Source: Cryptomeria japonica
Lineage: Eukaryota > Streptophyta > Pinopsida > Cupressales > Cupressaceae
Direction of reading: 5' to 3'
NCBI RefSeq assembly: GCF_030272615.1
Contig: NC_081411.1
Location: forward strand, 159,541,471 to 159,605,470
DNA length: 64,000 nucleotides
Shown here: one piece after another, positions 44,815 through 58,050 of the stretch
How the letters are laid out: each line of letters starts with the position of its first letter
How positions within the stretch are numbered: position 1 is the stretch's first letter
Program-made: the position numbers and the translations under genes
The notes under the pieces: model-generated
Seen by the model: only the letters and a program-made list of their open reading frames with translations
Database searches by the model: none
What the model was told of the DNA's origin: nothing

Positions 44815-45005
44815 GCCCACGTGCTCTTACTCCAAACACGTTGGGTAAGTGAAATGTTCCTTGAGTTGGGAACTCAGGAACATTGGAAGATGCATGGGAC
44901 AGTAGTCCCATATTCATTTCTGATCCACTTTTTCTCCTTGTCCACAGGAGCTTTTGCTCTTCCAATTTTATGTCCAACACACAAGATACCTCCATTAGTG
45001 TTGTT

Positions 45006-46480
45006 TCATATATCTAGGCAACTCCCCACCACATTCTCTTTCCCTTTACTGCAATGTTGCAACAAATGGGAATCCAATGTGCCTTTTTCCTTTGAAATTG
45101 ACCTTTTGAGTGTTTGCAAATCAATGCATCTATTACTCCCCTCTTCCTCTATTTGTGGATTTTTAACACTACAATAATTTATGGAGCTTAATTTCGTTGC
45201 TTGTTTCTCTTTCTCCCTCAGAGGATTTGATTTATATTTTTGACCATCTTTTTGGATGGTGTACACATTCTTGCAACCATCATGAAAGGCATTTTTATCA
45301 AATTGTCATGGCCTACCCAACAACACTTGACAAGCACTCATAGGTATCACATCACACAACACTTCATCATTATAAGAATCAATTTGAAAATTAAGCAAAT
45401 ATTGTTCTCTCACTGTCATTTCATATCCCTCTTGTAACCAATAAACTTTGTATGGACTAGGGTGTTTACACTTTTTAAAACCTAACTTGCTTATCATCTC
45501 CTCAAAAACTAGATTATCCATACTATCACCATCTACGATAACTTTGCAATACTTACCTCCATCTTTACACACGGTTCAAAAGAGACTCCACCTTTGGAAT
45601 AGTTTCTTCTCATCCACCTTGGGTTTCACCAACACTCTCCTCATCATTAGAGATTTAGCTCCTTTGGAGTCTTCTCCTTTTGTGGATACACCACTTTCTT
45701 CATCCTCTTGTGCCAAGTGGTTTTTGGCTACACTTTTATTACTTCTTGTATTTGAGGACACTCATAAGAACGATGACCAACTTCTCCACATTGAAAACAT
45801 TTACCTTGGAATCCTTTCCTGCTGTTACCATGTCCTCTTAATGGGAACTCCTTTTCCATTATGATTTGGCCCACTTCCTTGCTCCATTTGGTCTTGGATT
45901 CTTTCTAAATATATTTTCCTTTATGTTGCTCGCTTGTCCCTTTTCTACTACAAATCTTTGGCAACCTTTGGAATTATTTATTTGTCCTCTCATTAACTCT
46001 TCCTCAACCTTCAATACATATTGATATGCTTCCTCCATGGTGTTAATCTTAAACATACTTAGTTCATCTTGAATATTAAATCTTAAGCCACTCACATACC
46101 TCACAGTATTTTCCCTATCAATTTCATGTCTTCTCGATCGAATGACCAGCTTGTAGAACTCCTCAGTGTATTCTTTTATACTCATATATTTTTTCTTTAT
46201 ATTTCGCAACTTCTTGAATAACTCCATATCATAGTCTTGTGGTATAATTTTTTTGTTTAATATGGTTACCATTTGATTCCATCTTGTTATATTGGGGTCT
46301 CCATTCATTATCCGCTCCTTTGCAACTCTTTCCACCATAATGCAGAATGCCCTTTCAACTTTGCTTGAGCCAACTTTACCTTTTTAGGATCTCCAATTTC
46401 CTCTACTTGAAAGTATTCTTCCAGCTCCCGTACTAAATCAATAATCTCATTTGGATTTAATGTTTCTAGAAAAGATCGCC
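45006..46480 (-). pseudogene. Gypsy gag, zinc knuckle and protease remnant
   Basis: Gag begins near 46470 (ELEEYFQVEEIGDPKKVKLA, ALWWKELQ) and after a frame change continues in 45859-46338 with FKKLRNIKKKYMSIKEYTEE and GLRFNIQDELSMF, classic retrotransposon gag features. A zinc knuckle CFQCGEVGHRSYEC lies near 45770-45815. The protease-like part (45306-45572) reads CKVIVDGDSMDNLVFEEMIS with D-G-D in place of D-S-G, and ends ACQVLLGRP followed by TGA where families have Trp. The frame resumes QFDKNAFHDGCKNVYT. Stops and frame changes make it inactive. Confidence 0.82.
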
Positions 46481-46904
46481 ACATCCATTTTGTTACTCTT
46501 TGTGATTCTTGAAAGATCTCTCAAGAATATTTTGTCTCCAACATCTACAAGTTGTTATTCTTCTCTTTCATGTTCTTGTTCTTCCATTTCACTTTTGTCA
46601 TCACTCAAATGACCCCTTGCATTTCCTGTACCTAATATCACCTCTTTGGATATCATCTCTAATATCATTTTGCATCATCTCTCAAAATCACTCCAACACC
46701 TCTTCAATTTTGGGAATTCGTCTTCAAGGTGGCATCTTGATTCCTCTTCCAATCAATGAATTCAAGATCTTGTTGTTCGGGACTCCTCTGTCACCCGCAA
46801 TAGTTCTTTTGAGATTTTCTTTATCATGCTTCCTCTATCCACCCATGGGTCTTAGTATAGGCTGCCTCTGAGTTGGCATTCTTATTATGCTCTTAGAACC
46901 TCTA

Positions 46905-46916
46905 GCTTTGATACAA
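46905..46916 (-). other. Primer binding site of the second Gypsy element
   Basis: Minus strand TTGTATCAAAGC, two changes from TGGTATCAGAGC, 2 bp inside the 5' LTR. Confidence 0.7.
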
Positions 46917-46918
46917 TT

Positions 46919-48116
46919 TGATGCAAGAGAGGATACTCCCCTATGCATACAAACATAAAACTCAAAATGAATGAAGATGATTTGCTCTAACCCTAATTCA
47001 CAATCATTGATTAAGAATGCTACAAGAACATAATCAAATCTATAAATAATCGATTACATTCCCTTGCAATAAATTTAAATACAAAACTTGGCCTTTTCTT
47101 TGGCTTTCCTCTCTCTTTCTTTTCTGCAGTTGATTCCTCTAGCCTTAATGGATTTTAAAATTTTGGTACCTTCCAGGCTAAAAGCCCAACTCCTCTTCTC
47201 CAATGCATAGAGACACCCCTCCATCCCAAGTTGATACCTCCATTTATGTCATCTTTCTTTATTGATTTAGATTCCACTTCCTTATGATCAAGTCTTTGTC
47301 TTTTCAATTTTTTATTTTTTTTCCTGACTTTTCTCCTTCTATGCATTTTGATTCACACTTCTTCATTTATTTCTTTGAGTGAAATGGAAATTGAATAATC
47401 TTAATAAGGTTTTAATATTTTGTTTGAAAGTTTCTAATGTCTTTTCACCAAATTCAATTTCCTCCAATCAATAGAGTTTGTGAGATTTTATTTGTCAAAC
47501 TATTTGTATGCCTTTCTAAGCTTTCATGTCTTGTATACATGTCTACTCGATCAATTGCAACTACAACATCTGATAAAAACCCACTTTCAATATGCTTTGA
47601 CGGAGGTACAAATTTAGTTTCAAAACTCCCATTTTGGAATGGGTTGAGTAGACATTAGTAAAGGTTGAATAAATGGCCTTATGCCTACCAATATTCTTTG
47701 CTTGAGAGTAACTAAAGCCTTCTCGATAAATACATTTTGTGCATGTCCTGTGATCATTGCATCTACAAGATCACATTCATTATGGCATTTTGTCAAACAG
47801 TTTCAAATGCCTTGTCTATGCTTCTATAGTTGTCCATACTTTTTTTCAAAGCTCTCATTTGTGCACATGCAAGAAGGAACTATGAAATTTGGCTTATCTA
47901 GATATAAGGTAATGATAAGTGAATCAATGAAGGTTACCCTAAAATCATAGCTTTAAATCACTCAAAAATAATGATAACCAACTTCATCATTAATATCAAT
48001 TTTTAGAGGAGAAAATGAAACATTGAAAAGATTAAGCAGAGAGATGCCAAAACAAAACTAAAAACAAACCAAAACTTGAAGAAGTCATTTTTTTGGTTGG
48101 TGTTGATTGCTTGTTA
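46919..48116 (-). repeat. 5' LTR of the second Gypsy element
   Basis: About 1.2 kb, uninterrupted partner of 42126-44814. Confidence 0.85.
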
Positions 48117-48479
48117 GCTTGATTTCTCCTATACCATAAGAGGAGACCTGTAACTGTAGATGGCTTGGGTCCTAGAGGGATTTGTTGTAGAGAGGACTTG
48201 TGATTCCAGAGGGTAGAGTGTGAGGCGCAAAAACTCTGAATGACATTGTGATTTAGTAAGTTTTTTGTAGAGGGATGTAAGAGCCTTTAAAGAAGAAGAT
48301 AAGTTCAAAGAGGAGGATGAGGTGGGTCATGAGGAGACCCATGATAAATTTTTTTTGGTAATAGTATTGGGATGAACAAGAAGAAAGAAGAATTAATAAA
48401 TTTTTTACTCAAGAGTTATAAAAAATTGAAGCTAGAATGAAAGCCTTCAAGAAGTATGATTTTCATAATAATATTTTAA

Positions 48480-49559
48480 TTGCAAGAAACAAAAAAATTA
48501 ATAGAATATAACGAGTTTGTAGTAGAGATGTGTTTGTTAGAAGGCATTGAAGAAAATAATGAATATGAGGAGATAAGTGTAGTAGTAGTTGAAGACGAAG
48601 AAGAGAAGTTTAAGAAGACAAAAATCCCCTTGAAAGAGGACAATTGCATCACTTGGATATAAGGAACATTAAAGGAAAATAATGTGAATGAACCACGTGT
48701 AGGTAGCTGGACAATAGATGAGAAATGTGAAGCTAAATGTCACATGGATAAGATAGAGTGATATCTCGAGTAAGAAGATGAGGATCGAAATCAGTGTAAA
48801 TAAGTGAATCTATCTCATGAGGTAGAGTGAATAGAAAAGAAGAGTATTCCATTGAAAGAGGATATAAAAATGAAAGGTCAAAAGAGGGTATATTTTAGTC
48901 CGTTGGTACGGGTTGAATGGAATGATAAGCATGTGGGGGTAGCCCACACAAGAGGGGAAGATAATGAGGCACATGTTGCAACAATAAGATGCAAACAAAG
49001 TGGGTTATATGACGTGCATGAAGAGTGTTTGCAAACTAGATTCATGGATAATAATGGTCCCAATTTTGATACGAGAGTTAAATGAAAATAATTACTTATT
49101 GGAAGAAATGAGAATGATAGAAAAAAAATTTGAACAAGAAAAGATGGATGAAGAGAAGAAAAGATGGATGAAGAGAGGAAATGAGAGTAGATTGGAGAAA
49201 GTAAATCTCATGTTTGTATCAACATTCTTGTGAATGTAGGTAGTAAAGAAGTTTGAGCACCATATCATGTGGGTGGTACTAGTAAGGAAGACATCTTCAT
49301 GTTGGAGGATGAACACAAAAGTATTGTAGCAGAGTGTCAAGTAGATGACACTAAAGGGGAAGAAAGAGTTGCAGTATTCGAAGTGGTTGCAACAAATAGA
49401 AAAGATGAGATGATAAAGTTAGAAGGCCCCACATTTGACAAGCAAGTGACAAAAGAGAAGAACACTGACAAGTTGTTAGAAGAAAATTGGATAGATGAAC
49501 TTGATGAGCTGAATGGTATAGTTAAAAATAAAGGAAAAGATGTTGGAGTAATAAAATAA
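48480..49559 (+). pseudogene. Decayed Glu/Lys-rich frame, unidentified
   Basis: Frames at 48480-48662, 48852-49085 and 49269-49559 share one phase and read as one decayed protein with interposed stops. Between 49050 and 49233 the coherent reading moves to another phase. The sequence is strongly charged (for example EEISVVVVEDEEEKFKKTK; EENWIDELDELNGIVKNKGK). A KIPLKED/SIPLKED motif occurs twice (about 48620 and 48845). A short Cys/His-containing part reads HVATIRCKQSGLYDVHEECL. I recognise no family. Its place inside an LTR element suggests a gag or accessory protein. Confidence 0.45.
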
Positions 49560-51109
49560 AAGGAGGTATAACTTGAGAGTTTTGAGTTTGATTCGTTTGG
49601 AATGATGAAATTAAGAGAGAATGTAGAGTAAGAAGAAAGTAGATACATGGAATGTTTAAATTTTCATATAGATTTGTGTAAAGTGGTTGTATATTTACTT
49701 GTTGATGAAGAGTGTGAATTTATTATAGAAGAGATTAAAAGAGGGAAAAAAAATTCATGTCGAATGAACACTTGAAATAGATTAAAAGTTTAGAGTTTAT
49801 AGAGGCAATTCTTAATTCATCTGATGAGGAAGTTGGTGTAAATCTTCATGTTGCAGAAGTAAATAAGAAGTTGCAAGTAGATGGAATTAATAATATAGTT
49901 GTAGATTGGTATGTGGATGTTGCATATTTGCATGTACAAGTTGTAGAGGATGTTGCAAGGAAAATTTAGTGGAGGTGGTTGGTTTCTGGTAGGATGAATC
50001 CCATTAAGGAGGAGCGAAGAGGAGTAAGCCTTTTATGGAGGAGGATGAGAAAGGGTGGATATGAATTCATGAGAGAAGAGTAGTAAACAAAGTTGTAGAA
50101 GAATAATGACAGTTGTTTTGACGAGATGTTGGGAGAAGAAGAAAAATAAATGACTAAAAATTATTTACACTTGTTAAAGTGATGGAATCTTCTATAGATT
50201 GCATTCAATCTGGAAGAATGCTTCAACCACTCAACTCCACTTTTGTGAGCCTACACTCATAAACCTTTTACCATGTGTGTTCGATGCAATAGAATCACTA
50301 CCAAGAATGAGGAGAGTCCACCCAAGAGGAGGAAAAGGTTTAGCTTTCATATGCAGAAGCAAAATACAAGAGTTAATAATTGTAATTTACAAGAAAATAA
50401 TACAAGGCTTGGTTTTGTGAATCTGAGAATGATCTAAGAAAAGACAAAAATAATTACATAGAAAAGATGAAGAGGTGTGGATAAAAATAGTCCAACAATA
50501 GTTCCTAACCACCATTCAGAACATAATTATCCACTTGGACCATCTCGACAAACTCCTTAATAACACATGCTCGGGGAGTTCCAATCATGATGAAGGATAT
50601 CCATGTGCGAGTGTTGACCTTAGATAACTTTTAATCCACCTGTAACTATTTTTGACTAAATCAATGTTGGTTCTATCCATGGCTCTAAGAGCCGACATGG
50701 TGTTTGGCCATAGAGTCGCTTCTAGCCTAAGATAAGTTTTGCATAACAGGTTAATATATACAACATTGCAAACCATAGCCAATCAACCATTTCCATCCAT
50801 AACATGCACATTTATAAGCATATATATTATATTATAGTCATTAACTAAACATATAAAAAGTTCTCAAATGAAGTGTTAATACTAAAGCAAGTCATACTAG
50901 GACCGAGGTTCATAATGCTTATACCATAAAACTTAGCTAAATTCTACAATATCACTGATAAACGATGGACAAATTAGAGACCTAGATCATTAGCCCTACA
51001 ACTTGTTCACATGGATCATGATCTAAATTTGTAGGCATGTGAAAATTGTCTAATTTCTCTTCATTCCACATTCTCTCTCCTCCTCTTCACATGTCAACAC
51101 ATCTATCAA

Positions 51110-51225
51110 ATCTTACCTACCACTTAATCTTATCCCTCCATTTCGAATTAACCTCTTAATCTTGTTCACTCCCACCTACCACTCAATCTCCTCCCTTCAT
51201 CTCTACCTACTACTTAATCTTATCG
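51110..51225 (+). repeat. Short pyrimidine-rich repeats
   Basis: Three diverged copies of a CCTACCACTTAATCTTATC-like unit with CCTCC(A/C)TTTC or similar between them. Confidence 0.5.
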
Positions 51226-52319
51226 ATTCTCTTTAAACTATGATCACGAACATTCATCTTTTATCCTCTTAATCTAAGCCCTCGACTCTGAGAATTATAT
51301 AAAAGATGCTTCTTCTTTGTTATTTTGATCTTTCTACAATTCTTATCATACTTAGATAATACAAAAATCTCTTTAAGGTCATACACCATCATTACTATCA
51401 TCGTCTTTGTGTCATAACCTTGCATCATGAAGAAACCACACTCCATTCTTCCATGACCCCTTGTTCTAAGTGCTAGTAGTTAAGAGAAAATATCTAAATC
51501 ACAAGATATTTGAGGATAGAAGGACAATGGAGACATGCTTATTGTCTATGTGAAGCTATGCTATCTGCATTTATGGAAGAAATCTCTATTGGTTGTTTGT
51601 TTAATTATTTGTAGACCTAGGTTAGTGGAATTGGCTTATTAGGGTTTACAAATAGGTACAAATTCAACATACACACCTTTCAACACATAGTTTTGATAAA
51701 TGTAGCTAATTAGCATTGTAGTCAATGTGAAAGTGCAAAGCAATCATATTGTGTAGGATCCATAACCGAAAATTAGATCTGAAGCTCTAAAATAGAATTA
51801 TGCAAAATGTAAGACACGTCCAATTCACCAAAATGAAATGGTGGAAATAGGAGTCTTAGCCTAGGAATGTAAACTAAAAACTTATTTATTTTAAATCACA
51901 TAACCCTCTCTTAATTGTGAAGAAACATGTTAATCGAAACAAATTTATTTTAAAACCCTAAACAATAGTGATAAACATAAAATTAAAAGGAATTAATTCA
52001 TCTTGTTACTCACCCATTAGCGAGATGCCACTTGTTTACTATATATCCTCACCTGCAACTCCTCCCTACTCAATTATGTTGAGTCCATACTTCCTTTTCA
52101 ACAATAGAAAAAAAAAACTTCATCTGTTGGGCTTAACCAACACACTTTGAGCTTAAACTAGTCAAAACTCTTATTCTCATTTTCATTTTCCTTTTGGTGA
52201 GTCACTATCATGGTTATCGCTCCTAGTTTACTTAATAACTTATTTTAAATCTCTTTCCACCCAACTAACAGAGCTCTAGGACCAAGTAAACCCAATGAGC
52301 CACTCAGATTTATGACAAT

Positions 52320-52560
52320 TTCAAAAATATTTATTTTGATGTTATTATTTTATTTTATATTATATATGTTATAATATATAAATAAATATTATATTATATA
52401 AATAAATAATATAATATCATATAATATATATAAATATTAGTATTTTTATTATATATATATAATTTTAAATAATTGATATAATATATTAAATTTACATAAT
52501 ATGATATAATATAACATATACATAAATATTATAATATAAAATGAAAATATAATATGCTAT
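52320..52560. repeat. TATA/ATAAATA low-complexity tract
   Basis: About 240 bp made almost only of A and T, with repeated ATATAATATTATA-type words that can fold on themselves. Confidence 0.8.
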
Positions 52561-53155
52561 TTGGAAAAAATTGTCTGTTAAAAAGATGTTGATGCTATCA
52601 TGTATGATACATCTCTTTTCTATAATTATATTTATTATTCCTTTTTATTTATATTTATATTTGTGAATAAATTAAATTTATAAAATTTAAACTTTCTTTT
52701 TAACAATTTATTTGAGAGAGTAAATATAAAGTCACAACTACCTGTAATGTGTGACACAGTTCTATCTTTAAAACTTAATCAATTATTCAGAATAATATGA
52801 TATAATTTATTAAAGTTTTTTTAAAAATAAATCACATAATTTACAAGTTTTTTCTTTAAAAAAAAATCATAAAAAGGTTGTACCTTAATGAATCTAAAAA
52901 TAGAAAAAAATCATAAAACTTTTCTATTTTGGAAAAAGGACACCTCATTACTGCATAATTTTTTTTAAGACAAGTAGATCTAAAAATAGGAAAACAACTT
53001 CTTTTTCCATAGCAGTGAAGCTCTTTAAAAATTTGGGTAAAGCTTTTCTATATATTTACGTGGTCTGTATGCATATAATTACACTACAACAATCGTTCAC
53101 GAATTATCTCAATGGTTTTCCCTTTGCAATCTTCAATATTTTAAGAGGGATTTAA

Positions 53156-53876
53156 TGTTGAAACTCCTGCACTAGGAAGGATATAAAATAGTTGGAGTTA
53201 GATTGCTATTTGCAGAATATTAATAACATCACAGGAGGAGGAGTGTAGAATTTTGAACCTGACCTGTCCTCTCTGAACCAGTTTATTAACAAAAAATAAT
53301 AATAGAGAGAGCAAACAATAACAACAAAAGAATAAATTGAAAAAAGAAATCACAATTCAGAATAAAAAATAGAGTGCCTTGTTTTCGGAACTGTACACAC
53401 CAATTTCTTTTATTGCAACTTACATAAAGTAATACAGAGATCAATAATTTATAAATGTTGAAAACTAAAAATAAGATTGTAGTTTTACGGTGCATAGCAC
53501 ACTCTAATTTAAGCTGGAGATTAACTGAGATTGCTACATGATGGTCCTGGCATTATATAGCTACAACCATGCATGAACCTAAAAAGACTCTAAAATTAGA
53601 TTTCTATCACTGGATACTTGCATAATAGATAGCATTACAAAGTCTACAGTGGGAGAAAGTAAACTAGATTTTACTACTACAAACAATAGCTTATTACATG
53701 CTTAATTCCTAGAATTCGAACTGGCAGTTCCTAAAAACTAATTTAATTCCTAACTACGAATCCAAAAAACAAATACACTATTCGGTGGATGGTTGTGCAT
53801 GATGTGTTTGGCGCTAGAAGCTAAAAATACTAGCTATGCATGAAGTTGCATGCACAAACAACATCAACTATCTTCA
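53156..53876 (-). repeat. Probable 3' LTR of the old Copia element
   Basis: The plus strand starts TGTTGAAACTCC and ends CATCAACTATCTTCA next to a purine-rich AAGGGGGATTA on the minus strand. A TATATAA lies near 53550-53565 on the minus strand. The right limit could be 53866 or 53876, and the left limit rests only on the TG terminus, since the partner LTR is outside the window. Confidence 0.5.
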
Positions 53877-56582
53877 TAATCCCCCTTGATGCTGAGAGGG
53901 CTCACGATATTATCTTGTAGTACTAAAAATTGAACTTTTGCAACCACCTTAGTGAATATATCTGCTAGTTGATCCTGGGTGTTGATGTGCTTCAATTCAA
54001 CATCCTTCTTCTGCACCAAATCTCGTATGAAGTGATATTTCATATCAAAATTCTTTGTCTTGTTGTGATGAATTGGGTTCTTTGCTAACTTGATGACACT
54101 CACATTATCACAATAAATCACTATAGGTTGAATTTGATTTTCTCCATTTTTTTCCAAAACTTTTCTGAGTCAAAGAGCTTTTGTACCTATTGAGGTAATT
54201 GCAACATACTCCACTTCTGTAGATGAGAGGGCAACAATGGTTTATTTTTTTGAGCTCCAAGTAATTAATCCAGAACCAAAAGAGAAACAATTCCCAGATG
54301 TAGAGTTAAGGTCATCCATACTACCTCCCCAATCTGAATCACTAAAGCCAACAAGATTGAACTTTTCAGAAGAGTAGTAATGAATACCAAAATTTAGAGT
54401 TCCTTTCAAATACCTCAAAATCCTCTTGGTTGCCTTCATATGTATTTCTAATGGATTTGTCATATACCTTGAAACAAGTGAAATTGAATATGCAATATCG
54501 GGCCTTGCGTGGGTTAGAAACATCAATCTCCCCATAATACTTCTGTAAGTTGTCTCATCAACTAAATCAACACCATAATCTCTACATAACACAACTCCAT
54601 GAGCACTTGGAGTAGGGGATGAATTACAATCAAGCATATCAAATTTCTTCAGCATATCTTGTACATACTTTGTTTGACAAATGAAAATCTCATCCTTACT
54701 TTGATAAACTTCCATTCCTAGAAAATATTTCATGAGACCAAGATCTTTCATCTCAAATTCATTCATCATAGCAACTTTGAATTCATCTTTCATCTTAGAA
54801 CTACTACCCATATACAATAGATCATCGACATACAGACTTATGATTAGAATATCAATACCTTCTTGTTTCTAGTAAAGGATAGGATCACTCTTACTTCTCT
54901 GGAATCCATTCTCCTGAAAGTATCCATCAATCATGGCATACCATGCTCTTGGTGCTTTCTTGAGGCCATACAGAGCCTTCTTCAACCTTTAGACGTGATT
55001 CTCTTTTCCTTCCACTTCAAAACCTTGTGGCTGCCCTGCATATACTTCCTCTTCTAAGTACCCATTCAAGAAGGCACTTTTCACGTCCATATGATGTATG
55101 CTCCACTTCTTTTGAGTTGCTTATGAAATCCGCATTCTAACGGTCTCTTGTCTTGCTACTGGTGAAAATGTCTCTTCATAATCAATTCCATACTTCTGTG
55201 TAAAGCCTTTACCAACTAATCTTACTTTATGTCTTTCAACACTCCCATCATTGTTAAAATTGGTCTTGTAGACCCATTTGGTGCCAATATTTTTCTTGTC
55301 ACGCGGAAGCTCTGTCAACTCCCAAGTGTCATTCCTGTGAATGGAATCCGTCTCTTCTTGCATGGCTTGCACCCAAACCTCATTAGTATAAACATCTTCA
55401 AAACATGATGGTTCAAAATCAACCTTGGCTAATAAAGCAAAATTCATTGTCTCACCTATTGGGTTTTCTTCATGTACTTGATTTCCACTCCTCTGGTAGA
55501 CATCACTTGATCTCCTTACCTTCCTTGTAGAACTTGGAGAATAAGTTGGACTTGAACTTGGTATTGAAGAACTTGATGAAGGACTGCTTGGTGGAGTTAA
55601 ACCACTGGATACAAAAATATTAGTTGGCTGCTCATGATCAATATCAACAAATATATCATCATTCAAAACAGATTTTGTCTTCTCAACATGGCCTTTTTGA
55701 TGACCATAAACTCCCCCTTCATAAAAAATTGCATCTCTTGAGACAATACGCTTATTAGTGATGGGATTATACAATCTATAAGCCTTGATTTTCTCACTAT
55801 ACCCAATAAAAATACATGACTCACTCTTTGCATCTAACTTTTGTCTATTTTGATCAGGTACATTCAGATAAGCCAAACAACCAAAAACTTTGAAATGATT
55901 AACATTGGGCCTTTTTCCATACCAAGCTTCATAAGGAGTCATCTTTTCTAGTGCACCAGTGGGGCTACGGTTGAGGATGTACATTGTTGTAGCAACTGCA
56001 TCTCCCCAATAAGAATTTCTCAATCCCTTGGTTTGTAACATGCACCTTGCCATTTCAACCACAGTATGATTCTTCCTTTCAACTACTCCATTTTTTTGAG
56101 GTGTGTATGCGGTAGTAAGTTGCCTCTTGATGCCATTAAGATCACAATAACTTTGGAAAACCTTTGAGAAAAATTTTCCTCCATGATCTGTCCTTAAACA
56201 TTTGATCTTATATCCTTTCTCATTTTCCACAAGGGCTTTAAACTTCTTGAATGTATCTAGGGCTTCATCCTTGGCCTTCAAAAAATATACCCAACAATTT
56301 CGTGAGTAATCATCAATAAAAGTGATGAAATATGATGACTTACCCAAACTCTTAGTCTACATAGGACCACATATGTCTAAATGAACAAGATGAAGTGGGT
56401 GATGGGCCCTCCATACATTTCTCTTTGGAAAATTTTCACTTGCGTGCTTTCCTTTAGCACAACCTTCACAAACCTCCTTGTGTTCCTCGACCTTGGGAAA
56501 ACCAGAAACTAATGCATGCGAGGTTAGAAAATTCAAACTATGAAAATTTAAATGCCCATACCTGAGATGCCATAACCAAATT
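53864..56582 (-). pseudogene. pol: Copia integrase, RT and RNase H, several breaks
   Basis: Begins inside the GAG-pre-integrase domain (SIWLWHLRYGHLNFHSLNF, CEGCAKGKH). Integrase follows (55121-56347) with LRTDHGGKFFS (Asp kept), TPQKNGVVERKNHTVVEMA and the 'GYSEKIKAYRLYNP' linker, after a stop at about 56355. RT shows GTKWVYKTNFNNDGSVERHK and KYGIDYEETFSPVARQ, then a stop near 55118, and SLYVDDLLYMG with YVDD at 54821-54832 preceded by a TAG near 54872. RNase H has GFSDSDWGGS (54242-54817) and ends with the C-terminal tail DNVSVIKLAKNPIHHNKTKN and QLADIFTK (53864-54157) in another frame. The final TGA overlaps or abuts the LTR. Confidence 0.9.
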
Positions 56583-56587
56583 GAATC

Positions 56588-58036
56588 TGATGGTATGATG
56601 AAAGAATAAGTATCCGGTAGAATATTGAGAGGGGGGGGGGGTGAGTCAGTATATTGAAAAACTGATACAAAGTTCCCAAACTCAAACTCAGTCACACAAA
56701 GTAAACATATCTCAGTCAAGATCAATATTCATAAGAATACTTGACATCAACTGATTTAACTGTTATGCCAACTTAACGGTAAACAACTTTAATCTTGTAA
56801 AAATCAATAATTCTTAATCATAACTCAACATCTTCATCTCTCAATGCTTCTAGTTATCATGCCTTATCAAAAGTTAACGAAATCAACAAATAAGATCATA
56901 ACCACAAAAACATTCACCACTTGACACAAATGTTTATACGTGGAAAACCCAAATAGGTAAAAACCATGGTGAGATGAGACTCACAAGGATAGCTATCTGA
57001 ACTCTTCTGAAGTTCGCCCTATTAGGATCCAAGCCTGTTAAAGCTTTACAATAAGTCCTATTAAGAACTAATTCTAGTTAGGAATCACCTGGTTAAAGGA
57101 TTTACAAATATGCCTTGATGAAAAGCATGATACCCTGTTAGGAGTAGCCTTGCTGGAGGATTTAAGAATCCAATCTAATGGACCACCTTGTTAGAGGATT
57201 TAATGAGTAACCAAGCTTGTTAGAGCTTACCTGGTTAAGGGATTTCACTTCTATTGTAATTGTTAGAGAACAATAGGTTTTCTTGATCTGTCTGAGTAGC
57301 ACTACATTTGCTTGATTAGATCCTTTTAAGCTTCAATCTGCCTTCACTCAAAGTGTAGATCCATTCACTGGTTAGGCAACTACACACTCAACAGGTTTCT
57401 ATCAGTCTTGCCAACAAACTTTACAAACAACTTCATCGACCTTAAATACAAATCAATTAGGTCGGTAACACAACAAAAAACTAATTCTCATCATCGAGAT
57501 TACAAAAAAGTTAGTACAATCTTGACCGTTAGAAATCATGACAATCTCTTCACATTCTTCAAGAAAATTCCAACTGCTCCATGATCATCGCTTCATCGGA
57601 CTTTGTAACTCATCACACGTTGTGCATTAGATGCAATCCACTTTTCTCCTTCCCTAGACAAAAACAAACGTGCCAAAACAATTTGAACTTATCCTCATAC
57701 AATGATCACTGAACTTATCTTCATACAATGATCACACGTGTCTCCATCATTACCACTCATAAGATAATAAACCAAAAAACTTGATTGGTTAGGGTTTAAC
57801 AACTGATAGGGTTTACTGGTTACATTGCATAGAAAGGTTTAACCCTTTACATCGGTTTACCGGTTCAACTTACAAACTTTACATACCGGTTTACAACATC
57901 TTCCACAAAGCTCTTCTTACTGGTTACTAGCCAATATAAAAAATAACAATATCAACAATAAATGAATATCATTATCGGTTCAATTGACATCAATGACAAC
58001 ATATCATTAATGCAATCTCTATGCAAAATGCCAACA
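56588..58036 (-). repeat. 3' LTR of the nested Copia element
   Basis: 1,449 bp. It contains a G10 run near 56631, diverged 'cttgttagaggattta/ctggttaagggattt' sub-repeats at 57000-57250 and several ACCGGTT words at 57780-57990. Confidence 0.92.
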
Positions 58037-58050
58037 ATCTCCCCCTTTGG
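58037..58050 (-). other. Polypurine tract of the nested Copia element
   Basis: Minus strand CCAAAGGGGGAGAT directly before the LTR TGTTGG. A second similar tract, TCAAAGGGGGAGAAG, lies upstream at about 58212-58226. Confidence 0.85.

Larger units (their letters stand above)
42126..48116 (-). mobile_element. Second RT-less Ty3/Gypsy element
   Basis: LTRs start TGATGCAAGAGAGGATA and end near TTGT(C/T)A. Without the insert in the left LTR they measure about 1,200 bp each. The 2.1 kb interior encodes only gag, a zinc knuckle and protease-like sequence on the minus strand, so RT, RNase H and integrase are missing. The primer site lies at 46905-46916. No target duplication was recognised. Confidence 0.82.
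41957..50170 (+). mobile_element. Interior of an unidentified LTR element, interrupted
   Basis: TGGTATCAAAGTC at 41962-41974 fits an initiator-Met primer site following an LTR end. The leader (41975-42125) carries 'tagagg..ttg..ttgcaa' sub-repeats that resume on the far side of the Gypsy insertion (48117-48240), so the two parts were once continuous. Coding-like Glu/Lys-rich sequence follows at 48480-49560. No LTR pair, RT or integrase was found, and the right limit is arbitrary. Confidence 0.45.
49560..53155. other. Long AT-rich region with no supported gene
   Basis: No frame beyond background length and no element termini recognised. Two local structures stand out: a pyrimidine-rich degenerate repeat at 51110-51225 and an extreme AT tract at 52320-52560. 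Confidence 0.5.

Noticed and set aside
44803-45177. Plus-strand frames over the second Gypsy interior (also 45448-45864 and 46509-46871)
   Set aside because: Shadows of the minus-strand gag-protease coding sequence.
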